Positions 14,051 to 25,276 of a DNA stretch of 64,000 bases are shown here, piece by piece. The notes under the pieces were generated by a model. The model saw only the letters and a program-made list of their open reading frames with translations. It searched no databases and was not told the origin of the DNA. Source of the stretch: Sipunculus nudus (Eukaryota; Annelida; Sipuncula; Golfingiida; Sipunculidae); the NCBI GenBank assembly GCA_026874595.1, contig CM049315.1, positions 12,586,664 to 12,650,663 on the forward strand, given 5' to 3'. Numbering within the stretch: the first letter of the stretch is position 1; each line of letters opens with the position of its first letter. Position numbers and translations under genes: made by a program.

Positions 14051-14696
14051 CAGAATTTATGTTCAGGTTGTGATGGCTGTATAACAGACCGCAACAGTCT
14101 ACAGGTGAACGGACTCCTGAGGCATGAGACATGTCTGCGATGTTGTGAATGTCACTTACAGCTTGGTTACCATGGCAAGTGTTAGGTCGAGGACGGCAGG
14201 ATTTACTGTAAACAGCATTACCGGGAGATGTACGGTGTCCGTTGTACCAAGTGTGACCGCGTGGTGGCGCAGTCTGACTTAGTTCATCACGTAGGTCGTC
14301 ATGTCTATCACGTGACATATTTTTCTTGTAATACAAGTGGACTTTTATTATATACAGGCGCACAGTTTTCAGTACAGGGATCTGATCTGATATGTTGTGA
14401 TCACGCAGGCCATTCGTCAATCTCGGGACTGACGAGTTTAACACGGAGGAGAGCAACCAAGAGATCAGCTTTCGACGACCCAGGGAGCCCCAAGAAACCC
14501 AAGTCTAAGCGTCTGAGAACACAATTCATGCACAGACGAACAAGTCGAGCTTCTCAAAGAGGAATACAAACAAGAAACCAACCCTGTCGGAAGCGACCTT
14601 GAGCGGATCGCGCTGAAGGTCGGCCTCAATCGGCGCGTCACACAGATCTGGTTTCAGAACGTACGTGCACGGGACAGGAAACAACAGAGTAAATAA
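14051..14696 (+). pseudogene. Type B LIM-HD pseudogene lacking its N-terminus
   Basis: Homologous to residues ~175-387 of the intact type B protein. Lesions seen: the N-terminal coding region is deleted; a TAC to TAG stop at 14183-14185 falls in LIM1 (the Tyr after the conserved Cys); two LIM2 zinc ligands are changed (the C-x2-C-x2-C run has Tyr and Ser in place of Cys, near 14320-14340); and a 4-base insertion near 14525-14540 shifts the frame at the start of the homeodomain. The homeodomain recognition helix is still readable in another frame up to TAA at 14694. It cannot encode a full LIM-HD protein. Confidence 0.9.
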
Positions 14697-15054
14697 AATA
14701 GACTTTTTGAATTAACTCTGAAATACACGTATTTTGATTTAATACAAAGGGGACTGTGATTGATTCACAGATACTGACTGCCTAATGTGCTTTATATATC
14801 TACATGTTATTGTAACTTCATCTGTCGTTTCATTCTTGATATTTATAAAAATATCACAGGCCTATCGTTTGTACACAGCCCAGTTTCGTCTATTATTCGA
14901 CATATCATAATCACACTTATCATTCTTTAATTAATTGTCATTTCATTTTGCATACTACATTAATTGTATATATCTCGTTTTACTTACATATTCAATTATG
15001 TTATATTAATTTAATTCATCAATTATAAATATTTTAGATTTATACGTAAATTTG

Positions 15055-15060
15055 AATAAA
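15055..15060 (+). terminator. AATAAA in the 3' flank of the type B pseudogene
   Basis: Same position relative to the stop codon (about 360 bases) as in the intact type B genes. Confidence 0.5.
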
Positions 15061-15659
15061 CTTTATTATCACGTATGAATGGTCTACTCTTTTTTTTTGT
15101 TTTAGAAAGAATTAGGATCCATTTTAGGATAACCGTCCATCACTTTTTAATTTAGGACCAATCACCTATTAAGCATGTTAAATGAACACAAAAATAGCTT
15201 CTTCCCTTTAAAATAAATGTTTACCTGCCAAAACATTGCCCCGAAGCCGTTTGCTTACTCCCGTAAACGAGTGTTAAAAACAGTCGACCGGGCGCGATCA
15301 AAGGTGTCAACATAAACATAGCACTGTGCATCGCTGAGCAACAACACCTGCCAATTACGTAAAACCCTGATTGACTTGGCTGCAAAATGTTTTACATGTT
15401 ACCGCCAGCTGAAAATTTGTGTGTTGCGGCTCACAATCGGACTTTCGGTCACGCGGACCTGTTATGGTAAACAGACACCCGTGGCCTGTGTTTAAAAAAC
15501 ACAGAGCTATAACTGTGAGATGGGATGGTATTGCTTGGATACATTTGTATAAAGCAAAACTGAACTAATAGTGTGAAAGATGGACATAATATTGCTCCTG
15601 ATTATGTCCCTTATCTCCCATCATATTATTTTCAAATTAAATTTAAAATGTATGTTCTA

Positions 15660-15870
15660 TACCAATGGGGTAATTGCCCGGGATGATATTTGTCTGAGGG
15701 AAAATTGTCTTCGGGGTAATCGACGGGAGGAGGGGGGGGGGGGGGTTCAAATTGTTCGGGGGGGAGGGGGGGGGGGGTAATTGTCAGAGGGCTTATTTGT
15801 CTCGGGGGTAGTTCTCCAAGGGGGGGGGGGAGGTTTCTATGGGGTAATTGTCCGGGGGTCAGTTGTCCGA
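15660..15870. repeat. G-rich GGGGTAATTGTCC-type degenerate repeat, copy 1
   Basis: Irregular repeats of GGGGTAATTGTC/GGGGTAGTTCTCC separated by G-runs of 5-12. Present in every intergenic unit (see also near 21560, 24230, 29815, 32495, 45615 and 58090). G-quadruplex formation on the + strand is plausible. The G-run lengths differ between copies, as expected for slippage. Confidence 0.8.
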
Positions 15871-16720
15871 GATCCCTTTGGATCTGTGTTTAAAGAAAAA
15901 AAATGGTGCGAGTGTACGAAATTTTATAATTGATTTTTATTTGTATCGGCCAAGACACAATGCTTGGAACCCTGCAAGCCAACCAGGGAAAATAAAAAAA
16001 TTAAATGTATATAATGCGTGAAGGGTAGTCCATTTCCATAACTTCAAATTATCTCTTAATTACCTGAGGTATAGCAGCACAAGTTAGCATAATTACTGAA
16101 GACCTGGTTCTCTCTTGTAAAACAAATATATGCCAGTGGAAAGTCCAATCCCTAATAAACAAAAAAAAAATAAGTCAGACCAGTTTCACATCCATGGTTT
16201 AAAGGTGTTTTGTGTCAAGTTAATACAACCATGGAACATACTTTTGATCTGCGGGAAACATCGAAAGCACTCACCAGTCTGCATTTCACTGTTTTCTTTC
16301 AATTAGAATTTTAATTTCTTTATATCCTAAAATTTGAGTATATATTATATTTGTATCCGTATAATCATTTGTTTCCTTGGAGTACAAATCAATTTTAATC
16401 TCTGCAAGTTTTGGCTTGTATTATAGTTTGTATTATAGAATAATATTTCAAAATATATGTTAACTATTGCAAGCGTTTTGTATTGACGATGTGGAAACAG
16501 GTTATCATAGATGCACTTATTTGGAAAGTGAATCTCTCAAAACGTCCGATATGACCCAATTCTTGTGTTCGTCTTTAAATTTAACCTTCTGGGATTAAAA
16601 GAAATCTGATCGGGTGTGTTTGTGTTTAAATCTGTTTACGTTATACTTCCTGATGCAGGCGACAGGAATAACATATAACATTATCAGCAGCGTCTGAATC
16701 AACAATCGACGTACAAAGGA

Positions 16721-16990
16721 GAGTTACAAAAACTGTGCTGCATCAACTAGTCTAAATCCGAGGGATGGACATTCAAAAAGGTAAAACGAGGAACAGACGA
16801 TATCCGATCACAACTTTTACGGAGTAGAGGAACAGCTGGGCGCGCTGCAGGACTCGTTTAACCGTCACATCAACCCAGTCGGACGAGCCCTGCAGGCCGT
16901 CGCTCAGTCCGTGGGGCTCAGCAGGCGTGTCACCAAGTGTGGTTTCTGACCGCCAGGGCGCGCCACCGGAGGCGGAAAGGAACCGCCAGA
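16721..16990 (+). pseudogene. Type A homeodomain remnant 1
   Basis: Matches 4553-4815 of the intact type A gene, from the linker (AAAACTGTGCTGCATCAAC) through the homeodomain to the 3' flank (GAACCGCCAGAATAGTGG). No LIM coding sequence precedes it. There is a one-base deletion where the intact gene reads CACCCAAGTGTGG (here CACCAAGTGTGG), the WFQN codons become a Trp-less TTTCTGACC, and upstream changes break the frame. Non-functional. Confidence 0.9.
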
Positions 16991-17411
16991 ATAGTGGCAC
17001 ATGTATACTTGATCAAACATTTATGTTGGTGATTCATAAGATTATACTGATGTGTTGATATATGCATTGACACAAATCAACGCGCAGCGTGTTTTTCCGG
17101 GCTATTTTATAACATTCGCTGGCCTTTTTATTACTAAACTAGAGAATGAATTGGATTTTAATTATTTGTAAACGTACAGGTGTCGTACGTTCATTTTTGT
17201 TTTATATCTACAAAGTGAAAACGAAAGGTTTGACATGAACATAATTATCAGAGATGACCTTTGTGTTTGAGTCTTACTGTATGCTTTTGGAAAATATTCA
17301 TATTTAATTTTAATATATAGATAAAAATTGATCATGAATACACAAAAAACAGCTCACCCCGAAATGCATTTAACCCCTGATACATGCTACACATATATTT
17401 ATGTATAAAGA

Positions 17412-17416
<5 letters not shown>

Positions 17417-17476
<60 letters not shown>
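17417..17476. repeat. (TA)n microsatellite
   Basis: About 28 TA repeats with one CA interruption. This tract and about 330 surrounding bases are missing from the next two units (compare 25720-25740 and 33990-34010). Confidence 0.9.
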
Positions 17477-17477
<1 letters not shown>

Positions 17478-17765
17478 AATTTAAAAAAAAATTGATATGC
17501 AATATTCTTTACCGTTTATATGTCTAATCTGAAAATATATTTCCGTCAATATGTCTAATCCTATATTGTATTTATGTTAATATGTCTAGTCCTATATAAT
17601 TTATTCCCCATAATATGTTTAATCCTATATTCTATTTCCGTTAAGATGACTCATTTTCAAGGACAGGGTGTGTCATACACCTATTATCTATTATTGAATC
17701 GTTCAAGACGGCATATTTTATTCCTGTACAGTGTTACGAAGACAAATTGTTAGGGGGAAAATTTT

Positions 17766-17800
17766 GGGCCGTTCCGGGATTCGAACCCATAACGGCTTTG
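17766..17800 (-). repeat. tRNA-like B-box remnant (possible SINE)
   Basis: On the minus strand this reads GGGTTCGAATCCCGG, matching the polymerase III B box (GGTTCGANTCC) and T-loop of tRNAs. The T-stem is imperfect and no A box, acceptor stem or CCA-ready end was found. It may be the head of a decayed tRNA-derived SINE. Copies recur near 26025 and 34285. Confidence 0.4.
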
Positions 17801-18180
17801 GATTTGTATATTCAGTATGAGATGTGATCGCCTCCCATTTCATAAACGTATCCGGAAACAACATTGTTTTCTAAATCTGTTCTAGTAACAGACATCTGAC
17901 TCACCATCATATAATCAAGATATCCCTAAATTTAAGGCTGCAAGTTTATGAATGACACGTCTAAACCTAGGCCTCTGTACCCAGTCTAAACCCTGTCGTC
18001 CAATACTGAGCTGTCAGCAGAGTACCGAGCACACTGATTGTAGTACTTACTCCAGTCTCATTAGACTCACTATCTAACAACTGTTAGTTGTTTGCAGTAA
18101 ACACTTAAGTGAATGTGACAAACATCCAATTAGTTGTCCGCACCCACAGTGCTTTCATTCTCTGCAGTAAAACACTTGAG

Positions 18181-18455
18181 TAGAATAATTAACCCCCTGT
18201 AATCACTCAAGCGTCTCTGAGTGGTACTCGCGTTCACGCTGCCCTGACCACGTGAGCAGTGTCACAAGTGATTACGTGTCAATGAGTGAGCACCTGTCAA
18301 CATTACTCAGTACCGGTACTTAAACCTCATACATCTGCTCTCAGCATCATACCTACCACCGCCCACGGTCCACGGTTCTCACAGACTCGCTTCAATCCAG
18401 ATAAAAATACTACAGGGTTAACTATAAAAGTAAAATTTGAGAGAAATTTATCATA
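18181..18455 (+). promoter_or_regulatory. Type B promoter and 5' leader, copy 1
   Basis: Block shared almost unchanged by all type B genes. It contains an E-box CACGTG at 18249-18254, CACCTG near 18292, GTACCGGTAC near 18310, a TATA-like ACTTAAAC at 18318-18325 and a candidate initiator TCAGCAT at 18341-18347. The leader runs about 110 bases to the ATG. The roles of these boxes are inferred from sequence pattern and from their retention also upstream of the decayed copy at 14 kb. Confidence 0.6.
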
Positions 18456-19619
18456 ATGTTTGCCGGAGAGATAAGCTTGTCGCCCCAGAAGGCAAGGAAC
18501 GACGCTTCCTTTGTAGTAGATGAGCTTTCTGACTCGCTGGTGTTACAAGGATTTAATCACATCGAGGACCTTTTGAAGATGGAGTTTTCTAATGAGGAAC
18601 CACTGCCAGCTAAATGTGACGATCTTTTAGCGACCGCCATGTACCAGCACATTCTGACGGACGGAGCTACGGAACCAGACGAACCCGTCAACCAACTGCC
18701 GCCATGGTATCCACTCACACCCGAGTCGCAAACTGTCTCGGGAGTGACGTCAGAGGTAACACCAGAGCATCATGATGCCGTCCCCGTGGTGACGTCAGAG
18801 ATTCAAGATGACGGTATAACTCACATTCACGCTCATTTCCGGATGCAGCAGCTACAAGAAGCAGACGACCTTCCCTGTTCTCTGGATGACCTTGTACCAG
18901 AAACCCTCCACAAAGAAACATGTTCTGTCATAGAGCCAGTGACAGCGCCACCATCCCCGGTGGTCGTGATCCGTAGTCAGAATTTATGTTCAGGTTGTGA
19001 TGGCTGTATAACAGACCGCTACATTCTACAGGTGAACGGACTCCTGTGGCATGAGACATGTCTACGATGCTGTGAGTGTCACTTACAGCTTGGTTACCAT
19101 GGCAAGTGTTACGTCAAGGACGGCAGGATTTACTGTAAACAGCATTACCGGGAGATGTACGGTGTCCGTTGTACCAAGTGTGACCGCGTGGTGGCGCAGT
19201 CTGACTTAGTTCATTACGTAGGTCGTCATGTTTATCACGTGACATGTTTTTCGTGTACTACATGTGGACGTTTATTATCTACAGGAGAACAGTTTTCTGT
19301 AGAAGGATATGATGTGATATGTAGGGATCACGCAGGCCATTCGTCAATCTCGGGACTGACGAGTTTAACACGGAGGACAGCAACCAAGAGATCAGCTGTC
19401 GATGACCCAGGGAACCCATTGAAACCCAAGTCTAAGCGTCTGAGAACACAATTCACGGACGAACAAGTCGAGCTTCTCAAAGAGGAATACATACAAGAAA
19501 CCAACCCTGTCGGAAGTGACCTTGAGCGGATCGCGCTGAAGGTCGGGCTCAGTCGGCGCGTCACACAGATCTGGTTTCAGAACGTTCGTGCCCGGGACAG
19601 GAAACAACAGAGTAAATAA
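18456..19619 (+). CDS. Intronless LIM-homeodomain transcription factor, type B copy 1
   Basis: A 387-codon single exon. The N-terminal ~175 residues are acidic and Ser/Thr/Pro-rich with a conserved DELS-x-S helix-like segment (~23-43), W-Y-P-L-T-P-E-S and repeated V-T-S-E units. LIM1 spans 178-230 and LIM2 239-292, both with all eight zinc-ligand positions. The homeodomain spans 326-385, with W373, F374, N376 and R378 (positions 48, 49, 51, 53) intact and Q50 and A54 as in LIM-HD proteins. The protein ends two residues after the homeodomain. Predicted nuclear regulator; LIM-HD proteins act with LDB cofactors. Closest class appears to be Lhx6/8. Compared with the other full copies it lacks seven residues in the V-T-S-E repeat and has Val-Val after Phe19. 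The start is the ATG shared by all copies; here there is no second in-frame ATG two codons upstream. Confidence 0.92.
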   Translation: MFAGEISLSPQKARNDASFVVDELSDSLVLQGFNHIEDLLKMEFSNEEPLPAKCDDLLATAMYQHILTDGATEPDEPVNQLPPWYPLTPESQTVSGVTSEVTPEHHDAVPVVTSEIQDDGITHIHAHFRMQQLQEADDLPCSLDDLVPETLHKETCSVIEPVTAPPSPVVVIRSQNLCSGCDGCITDRYILQVNGLLWHETCLRCCECHLQLGYHGKCYVKDGRIYCKQHYREMYGVRCTKCDRVVAQSDLVHYVGRHVYHVTCFSCTTCGRLLSTGEQFSVEGYDVICRDHAGHSSISGLTSLTRRTATKRSAVDDPGNPLKPKSKRLRTQFTDEQVELLKEEYIQETNPVGSDLERIALKVGLSRRVTQIWFQNVRARDRKQQSK

Positions 19620-21817
19620 AATAGACTTTTTGAATTAACAATGAAATACCCGTACTTTGATGTAATACAAAGGGGACTGTGATTATTTCTTTGATACTGA
19701 CTACCTAATGTGCTTAATATATTTACATGTTTTTGTAACTTCATCTGCCGTTTCATTCTTGATATTTATAGAAATACCAAAAGCCTATCGTTTGTACCCA
19801 GCCCAGTTTCGTCTATTATCCGACATATCATAATCACACTTATCATTCTTTAATTAACTGTCATTTCATTTTGAATACTACATTAATTGTATATATCTCG
19901 TTTTTCTTACATATTCAATTTTGTTATATTAATTTAATTTATAAATTATAAATATTTTATGTTTATATGTAAAATTGAATAAACTTTATTATCACGTATG
20001 TATGGTCTTCTCCGTTCTTTGTTTTAGGAAGAATTAGGATCCAATTTTAAGATGACCGTTCATCACTTTTTAATTTAAGTGTGTCTCGTGCGTGTTTAAA
20101 CTTTCTAAACTGAACAACGGTGGTCATGGCATGATCGACTGTACGGATTCCTGGCTTCCATCCTAACCCACGTCACTAAAACCGTAGGGAAAAGCGAATG
20201 TATAAACAAACAATACTAAAACATGTTTTATGTAGTCACGTCAACTAATTATCCGTGCCGTTTCGTCACTCCGCATCAACGGCCTGTCGCAGCTCTACGA
20301 CTCGCTTTTCGAACCCGTAGCGCCATCCAGTGGTTATCGGTAGCGAGTCACGAAACTGTCGTCAGAAGATGACCGAAGTTACTGCGTATGACAAGTGTTC
20401 TTCTAAACTACTATTGTGCAACTATATGAAGACGCACAAGAACAAGCAGAAAAAAACTTCTTACTTGAATGTTAAATTACAGCCACATATCATCAAGGAT
20501 ATAGGATGTTGTAGAAGACATAGGGAATGTTATGATATCAGACAGATGTTGTAGGTGGGCAGCTTGATTATTAATTGACTCATTTAAATTTTAGAATTAA
20601 TTTGTTTTCTGACTCTCTCGTATTATAATAAATGAAAAAAAAATCCCATCAGAGCCTCTGGATGACTGTTATCCAAAAATGTATTAGTTACTTATAAATC
20701 GTAATAAGATTTTAAAATGGTCTTTGCGAATTTATCCAGATACCGGAATACAAACCTCTCAAGGCGCGCTCAGATCGCAAATTATTTCATTCATCATGAT
20801 TAATGCCAGGTTGGAAGCACGGTATTGGGTTAAAGAAAGCAATAAATAAATACAAGACGCTGGCGGAGATGTTCTCTCTAATTGTGTTCTGGATGAAATA
20901 AGGCGGAGGTGTTACCTCTCAGAGTGCGCTCGATAAATTCCAGGCTCTTTTTTTCTTACAAGTAGTATGCATGTATTTTTGATGAGAAAATATTGAAATA
21001 CACATTGGAAGTAACCCATTAACTTAAAGGGGACCAATCACCTATTTAGCATGTTGAATTAACACAAAAAAATAGCTTCTTCCCTTTCAAATAAATGTTT
21101 ACCTGCCAAAACATGGCCCCGAAACCGTTTGCTTACTCCCGTAAACGAGTGTTAAAAACAGTGGACCGGGCGCGATCAAAGGTGTCAACATAAACATAGC
21201 ACGTGGGACACTGTGCATCGCTGAACAACAACACCTGCCAATTACGTAAAACCCTGACTGACTTGGCTGCAAAATGTTTTACATGTTACCGCCAGCTGAA
21301 AATTTGTGTGTTGCGGCTCACAATCGGACTTTCGGTCACGCGGACCTGTTATGGTAAACAGACACCCGTGGCCTGTGTTTAAAAAAACACACAGAGCCAT
21401 AACTGTGAGATGGGATGGTATTGCTTGGATACATTTGTATAAAGCAAAACTGAACTGATAGTGTGAAAGATGGACATAATATTACTCCTGATTATGTCCC
21501 TTATCTCCCATCATATTATTTTCAAATTAAATTTAAAATGTATGTTCTATACCAATGGGGTAATTGCCCGGGATGATATTTGTCTGAGGGAAAATTGTCT
21601 TCGGGGTAATCGACGGGAGGGGGGGGGGGGTTCAAATTGTCCGGGGGGTGGGGGTAATTGTCAGGGGGCTAATTTGTGTCGGGGGTAGTTCTCCAAGGGG
21701 GGGGGGGGGGGGTTCTATGGGATAATTGTCCGGGGGTCAGTTGTCCGAGATCCCTTTGGATCTGTGTTTAAAGAAAAAAAAATGGTGCGAGTGTACGAAA
21801 TTTTATAATTGATTTTT
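19620..21817. other. Type B 3' flank and intergenic repeat
   Basis: Non-coding module found after each type B gene. A 74-codon frame at 20330-20554 is present in the full-length units but is interrupted by a stop in the duplicates at 23 and 31 kb and shows no family signature. The segment ends at the join with the truncated copy at 21817/21818. Confidence 0.65.
19978..19983 (+). terminator. Polyadenylation signal AATAAA, type B copy 1
   Basis: AATAAACTTTATTATCACG, 359 bases after the stop, conserved in all type B copies. Confidence 0.6.
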
Positions 21818-21825
21818 ACCGGGAG

Positions 21826-22290
21826 ATGTACGGTGTCCGTTGTACCAAGTGTGACCGCGTGGTGGCGCAGTCTGACTTAGTTCATTACGTAGGTCGTCAT
21901 GTTTATCACGTGACATGTTTTTCGTGTACTACATGTGGACGTTTATTATCTACAGGAGAACAGTTTTCAGTAGAAGGATATGATGTGATATGTAGGGATC
22001 ACGCAGGCCATTCGTCAATCTCGGGACTGACGAGTTTAACACGGAGGACAGCAACCAAGAGATCAGCTGTCGATGACCCAGGGAACCCATTGAAACCCAA
22101 GTCTAAGCGTCTGAGAACACAATTCACGGACGAACAAGTCGAGCTTCTCAAAGAGGAATACATACAAGAAACCAACCCTGTCGGAAGTGACCTTGAGCGG
22201 ATCGCGCTGAAGGTCGGGCTCAGTCGGCGCGTCACACAGATCTGGTTTCAGAACGTTCGTGCCCGGGACAGGAAACAACAGAGTAAATAA
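21826..22290 (+). pseudogene. 5'-truncated type B LIM-HD copy (LIM2 + homeodomain)
   Basis: An open 154-codon frame identical in protein sequence to residues 234-387 of the copy at 18456. It starts in the LIM1-LIM2 linker at the natural Met of M-Y-G-V-R-C and has no N-terminal region, no LIM1 and no type B promoter; repeat-derived intergenic DNA lies immediately upstream. It has no lesions, so it may be very young or maintained by gene conversion. If transcribed it could give a LIM2-homeodomain protein, but there is no direct sign of that. AATAAA lies at 22649-22654. Confidence 0.75.
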
Positions 22291-25270
22291 AATAGACTTT
22301 TTGAATTAACACTGAAATACCCGTACTTTGATGTAATACAAAGGGGACTGTGATTATTTCTTTGATACTGACTACCTAATGTGCTTAATATATTTACATG
22401 TTTTTGTAACTTCATCTGCCGTTTCATTCTTGATATTTATAGAAATACCAAAAGCCTATCGTTTGTACCCAGCCCAGTTTCGTCTATTATCCGACATATC
22501 ATAATCACACTTATCATTCTTTAATTAACTGTCATTTCATTTTGAATACTACATTAATTGTATATATCTCGTTTTTCTTACATATTCAATTTTGTTATAT
22601 TAATTTAATTTATAAATTATAAATATTTTATGTTTATATGTAAAATTGAATAAACTTTATTATCACGTATGTATGGTCTTCTCCGTTCTTTGTTTTAGGA
22701 AGAATTAGGATCCAATTTTAAGATGACCGTTCATCACTTTTTAATTTAAGTGTGTCTCGTGCGTGTTTAAACTTTCTAAACTGAACAACGGTGGTCATGG
22801 CATGATCGACTGTACGGATTCCTGGCTTCCATCCTAACCCACGTCACTAAAACCGTAGGGAAAAGCGAATGTATAAACAAACAATACTAAAACATGTTTT
22901 ATGTAGTCACGTCAACTAATTATCCGTGCCGTTTCGTCACTCCGCATCAACGGCCTGTCGCAGCTCTACGACTCGCTTTTCGAACCCGTAGCGCCATCCA
23001 GTGGTTATCGGTAGCGAGTCACGAAACTGTCGTCAGAAGATGACCGAAGTTACTGCGTATGACAAGTGTTCTTCTAAACTACTATTGTGCAACTATATGA
23101 AGACGCACAAGAACAAGCAGAAAAAAACTTCTTACTTGAATGTTAAATTACAGCCACATATCATCAAGGATATATGATGTTGTAGAAGACATAGGGAATG
23201 TTATGATATCAGACAGATGTTGTAGGTGGGCAGCTTGATTATTAATTGACTCATTTAAATTGTAGAATTAATTTGTTTTCTGACTCTCTCGTATTATAAT
23301 AAATGAAAAAAAAATCCCATCAGAGCCTCTGGATGACTGTTATCCAAAAATGTATTAGTTACCTATAAATCGTAATAAGATTTTAAAATGGTCTTTGCGA
23401 ATTTATCCAGATACCGGAATACAAACCTCTCAAGGCGCGCTCAGATCGCAAATTATTTCATTCATCATGATTAATGCCAGGTTGGAAGCACGGTATTGGG
23501 TTAAAGAAAGCAATAAATAAATACAAGACGCTGGCGGAGATGTTCTCTCTAATTGTGTTCTGGATGAAATAAGGCGGAGGTGTTACCTCTCAGAGTGCGC
23601 TCGATAAATTCCAGGCTCTTTTTTTCTTACAAGTAGTATGCATGTATTTTTGATGAGAAAATATTGAAATACACATTGGAAGTAACCCATTAACTTAAAG
23701 GGGACCAATCACCTATTTAGCATGTTGAATTAACACAAAAAAATAGCTTCTTCCCTTTCATATAAATGTTTACCTGCCAAAACATGGCCCCGAAACCGTT
23801 TCCTTACTCCCGTAAACGAGTGTTAAAAACAGTGGACCGGGCGCGATCAAAGGTGTCAACATAAACATAGCGCGTGGGACACTGTGCATCGCTGAGCAAC
23901 AACACCTGCCAATTACGTAAAACCCTGGCTGACTTGGCTGCAAAATGTTTTACATGTTACCGCCAGCTGAAAATTTGTGTGTTGCGGCTCACAATCGGAC
24001 TTTCGGTCACGCGGACCTGTTATGGTAAACAGACACCCGTGGCCTGTGTTTAAAAAACACACAGAGCCATAACTGTGAGATGGGATGGTATTGCTTGGAT
24101 ACATTTGTATAAAGCAAAACTGAACTGATAGTGTGAAAGATGGACATAATATTACTCCTGATTATGTCCCTTATCCCCCATCATATTATTTTCAAATTAA
24201 GTTTAAAATGTATGTTCTATACCAATGGGGTAATTGCCCGGGATGATATTTGTCTGAGGGAAAATTGTCTTCGGGGTAATCGATGGGAGGAGGGGGGGGG
24301 GGTTCAAATTGTCCGGGGGGAGGGGGGTAATTGTCAGGGGGCTAATTTGTGTCGGGGGTAGTTCTCCAAGGGGGGAGGGGGTTCTATGGGATAATTGTCC
24401 GTGGGTCAGTTGTCCGAGATCCCTTTGGATCTGTGTTTAAAGAAAAAAAAATGGTGCGAGTGTACGAAATTTTATAATTGATTTTTATTTGTATCGGCCA
24501 AGACAATGCTTGGAACCCTGCAAGCCAACCAGGGAAAATAGAAAAATTAAATGTTTGAAAAGGTGCAAATAATGCGTGAAGTTTAGTCCATTTCCATACC
24601 TTCAAGATATCTCTTAATTACCTGAGGTATAGCAGCACAAGTTAGCATAATTACTGAAGACCTGGTTCTCTCTTGTAAAACAAATATATGCCAGTGGAAA
24701 GTCCAGTCCCTAATTAACAAAAAAAAATAAGTCAGACCAATTTCACATCCATGGTTTAAAGGTGTTTTGTGTCAAGTTAATACAACCATGGAACATACTT
24801 TTGATCTGCGGGCAACATCGAAAGCACTCACCAGTCTGCATTTCACTGTTTTCTTTCAATTAGAATTTTAATTTCTTTATATCCTAAAATTTGAGTATAT
24901 ATTATATTTGTATCCGTATAATCATTTGTTTCCTTGGAGTACAAATCAATTTTAATCTCTGCAAGTCTTGGCTTGTATTATAGTTTGTATTATAGAATAA
25001 TATTTCAAAATATATGTTAACTATTGCAAGCGTTTTGTATTGACGATGTGGAAACAGGTTATCATAGATGCACTTATTTGGAAAGTGAATCTCTCAAAAC
25101 GTCCGATATGACCCAATTCTTGTGTTCGTCTTTAAATTTAACCTCCTGGGATTAAAAGAAATCTGATCGGGTGTGTTTGTGTTTAAATCTGTTTACGTTA
25201 TACTTCCTGATGCAGGCGACAGGAATAACATATAACATTATCAGCAGCGTCTGAATCAACAATAGACGCA
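22291..25270. other. Type B 3' flank and intergenic repeat, second copy in unit 1
   Basis: Repeats the module after 19620, including the G-rich block (about 24230-24400), then runs into the AT-rich stretch before the type A remnant. No gene recognised. Confidence 0.65.
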
Positions 25271-25276
25271 CAAAGG

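Larger units (their letters stand above)
14697..16720. other. Type B 3' flank and intergenic repeat, deleted version
   Basis: Matches the 3' flank of the intact genes up to about 15150. It then skips roughly 0.9 kb (compare 20065-21027) and resumes at GGACCAATCACCTA, so this unit carries a deletion. It continues through the conserved intergenic text (GCGCGATCAAAGGTGTCAAC, GGTCACGCGGACCTG) and the G-rich block to the type A remnant. No gene recognised. Confidence 0.7.
17000..18180. other. AT-rich spacer upstream of type B gene
   Basis: No gene recognised. It holds a (TA)n tract at about 17417-17476, a run of short irregular repeats of TATGTCTAATCCTATAT (about 17520-17640), and a minus-strand tRNA-like B box near 17775. 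Confidence 0.6.
19147..24489. repeat. Nested 2.67-kb tandem duplication (unit 1)
   Basis: The segment 19147-21817 (second half of the gene plus its 3' flank and G-rich block) is repeated at 21818-24489. At the join the flank text ATTGATTTTTA runs straight into CCGGGAGATG of the LIM1-LIM2 linker, sharing only TTA, which suggests a microhomology-mediated junction. The same arrangement recurs 8.27 kb further on. Confidence 0.85.

Noticed and set aside
17766-17800. A functional tRNA gene on the minus strand
   Set aside because: Only the B box is recognisable; no A box, anticodon arm or paired acceptor stem could be found.
19328-19607. Minus-strand 71-78 codon frames inside each homeodomain
   Set aside because: Shadow frames of the real + strand genes, present wherever the gene is copied.
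20330-20554. 74-codon frame recurring after each type B gene (also 28589, 42683, 54811)
   Set aside because: Recurrence is explained by recent DNA duplication. The versions at 23 and 31 kb contain a stop, substitutions are not conservative, and no domain is recognisable.
21470-21688. M-D-I-I-L-L-L frames near 15580, 21470, 24140, 29729, 32405, 43855 and 55987
   Set aside because: They run into the G-rich repeat with variable frame, have no homology, and are interrupted by the HINE insertion in units 3 and 4.
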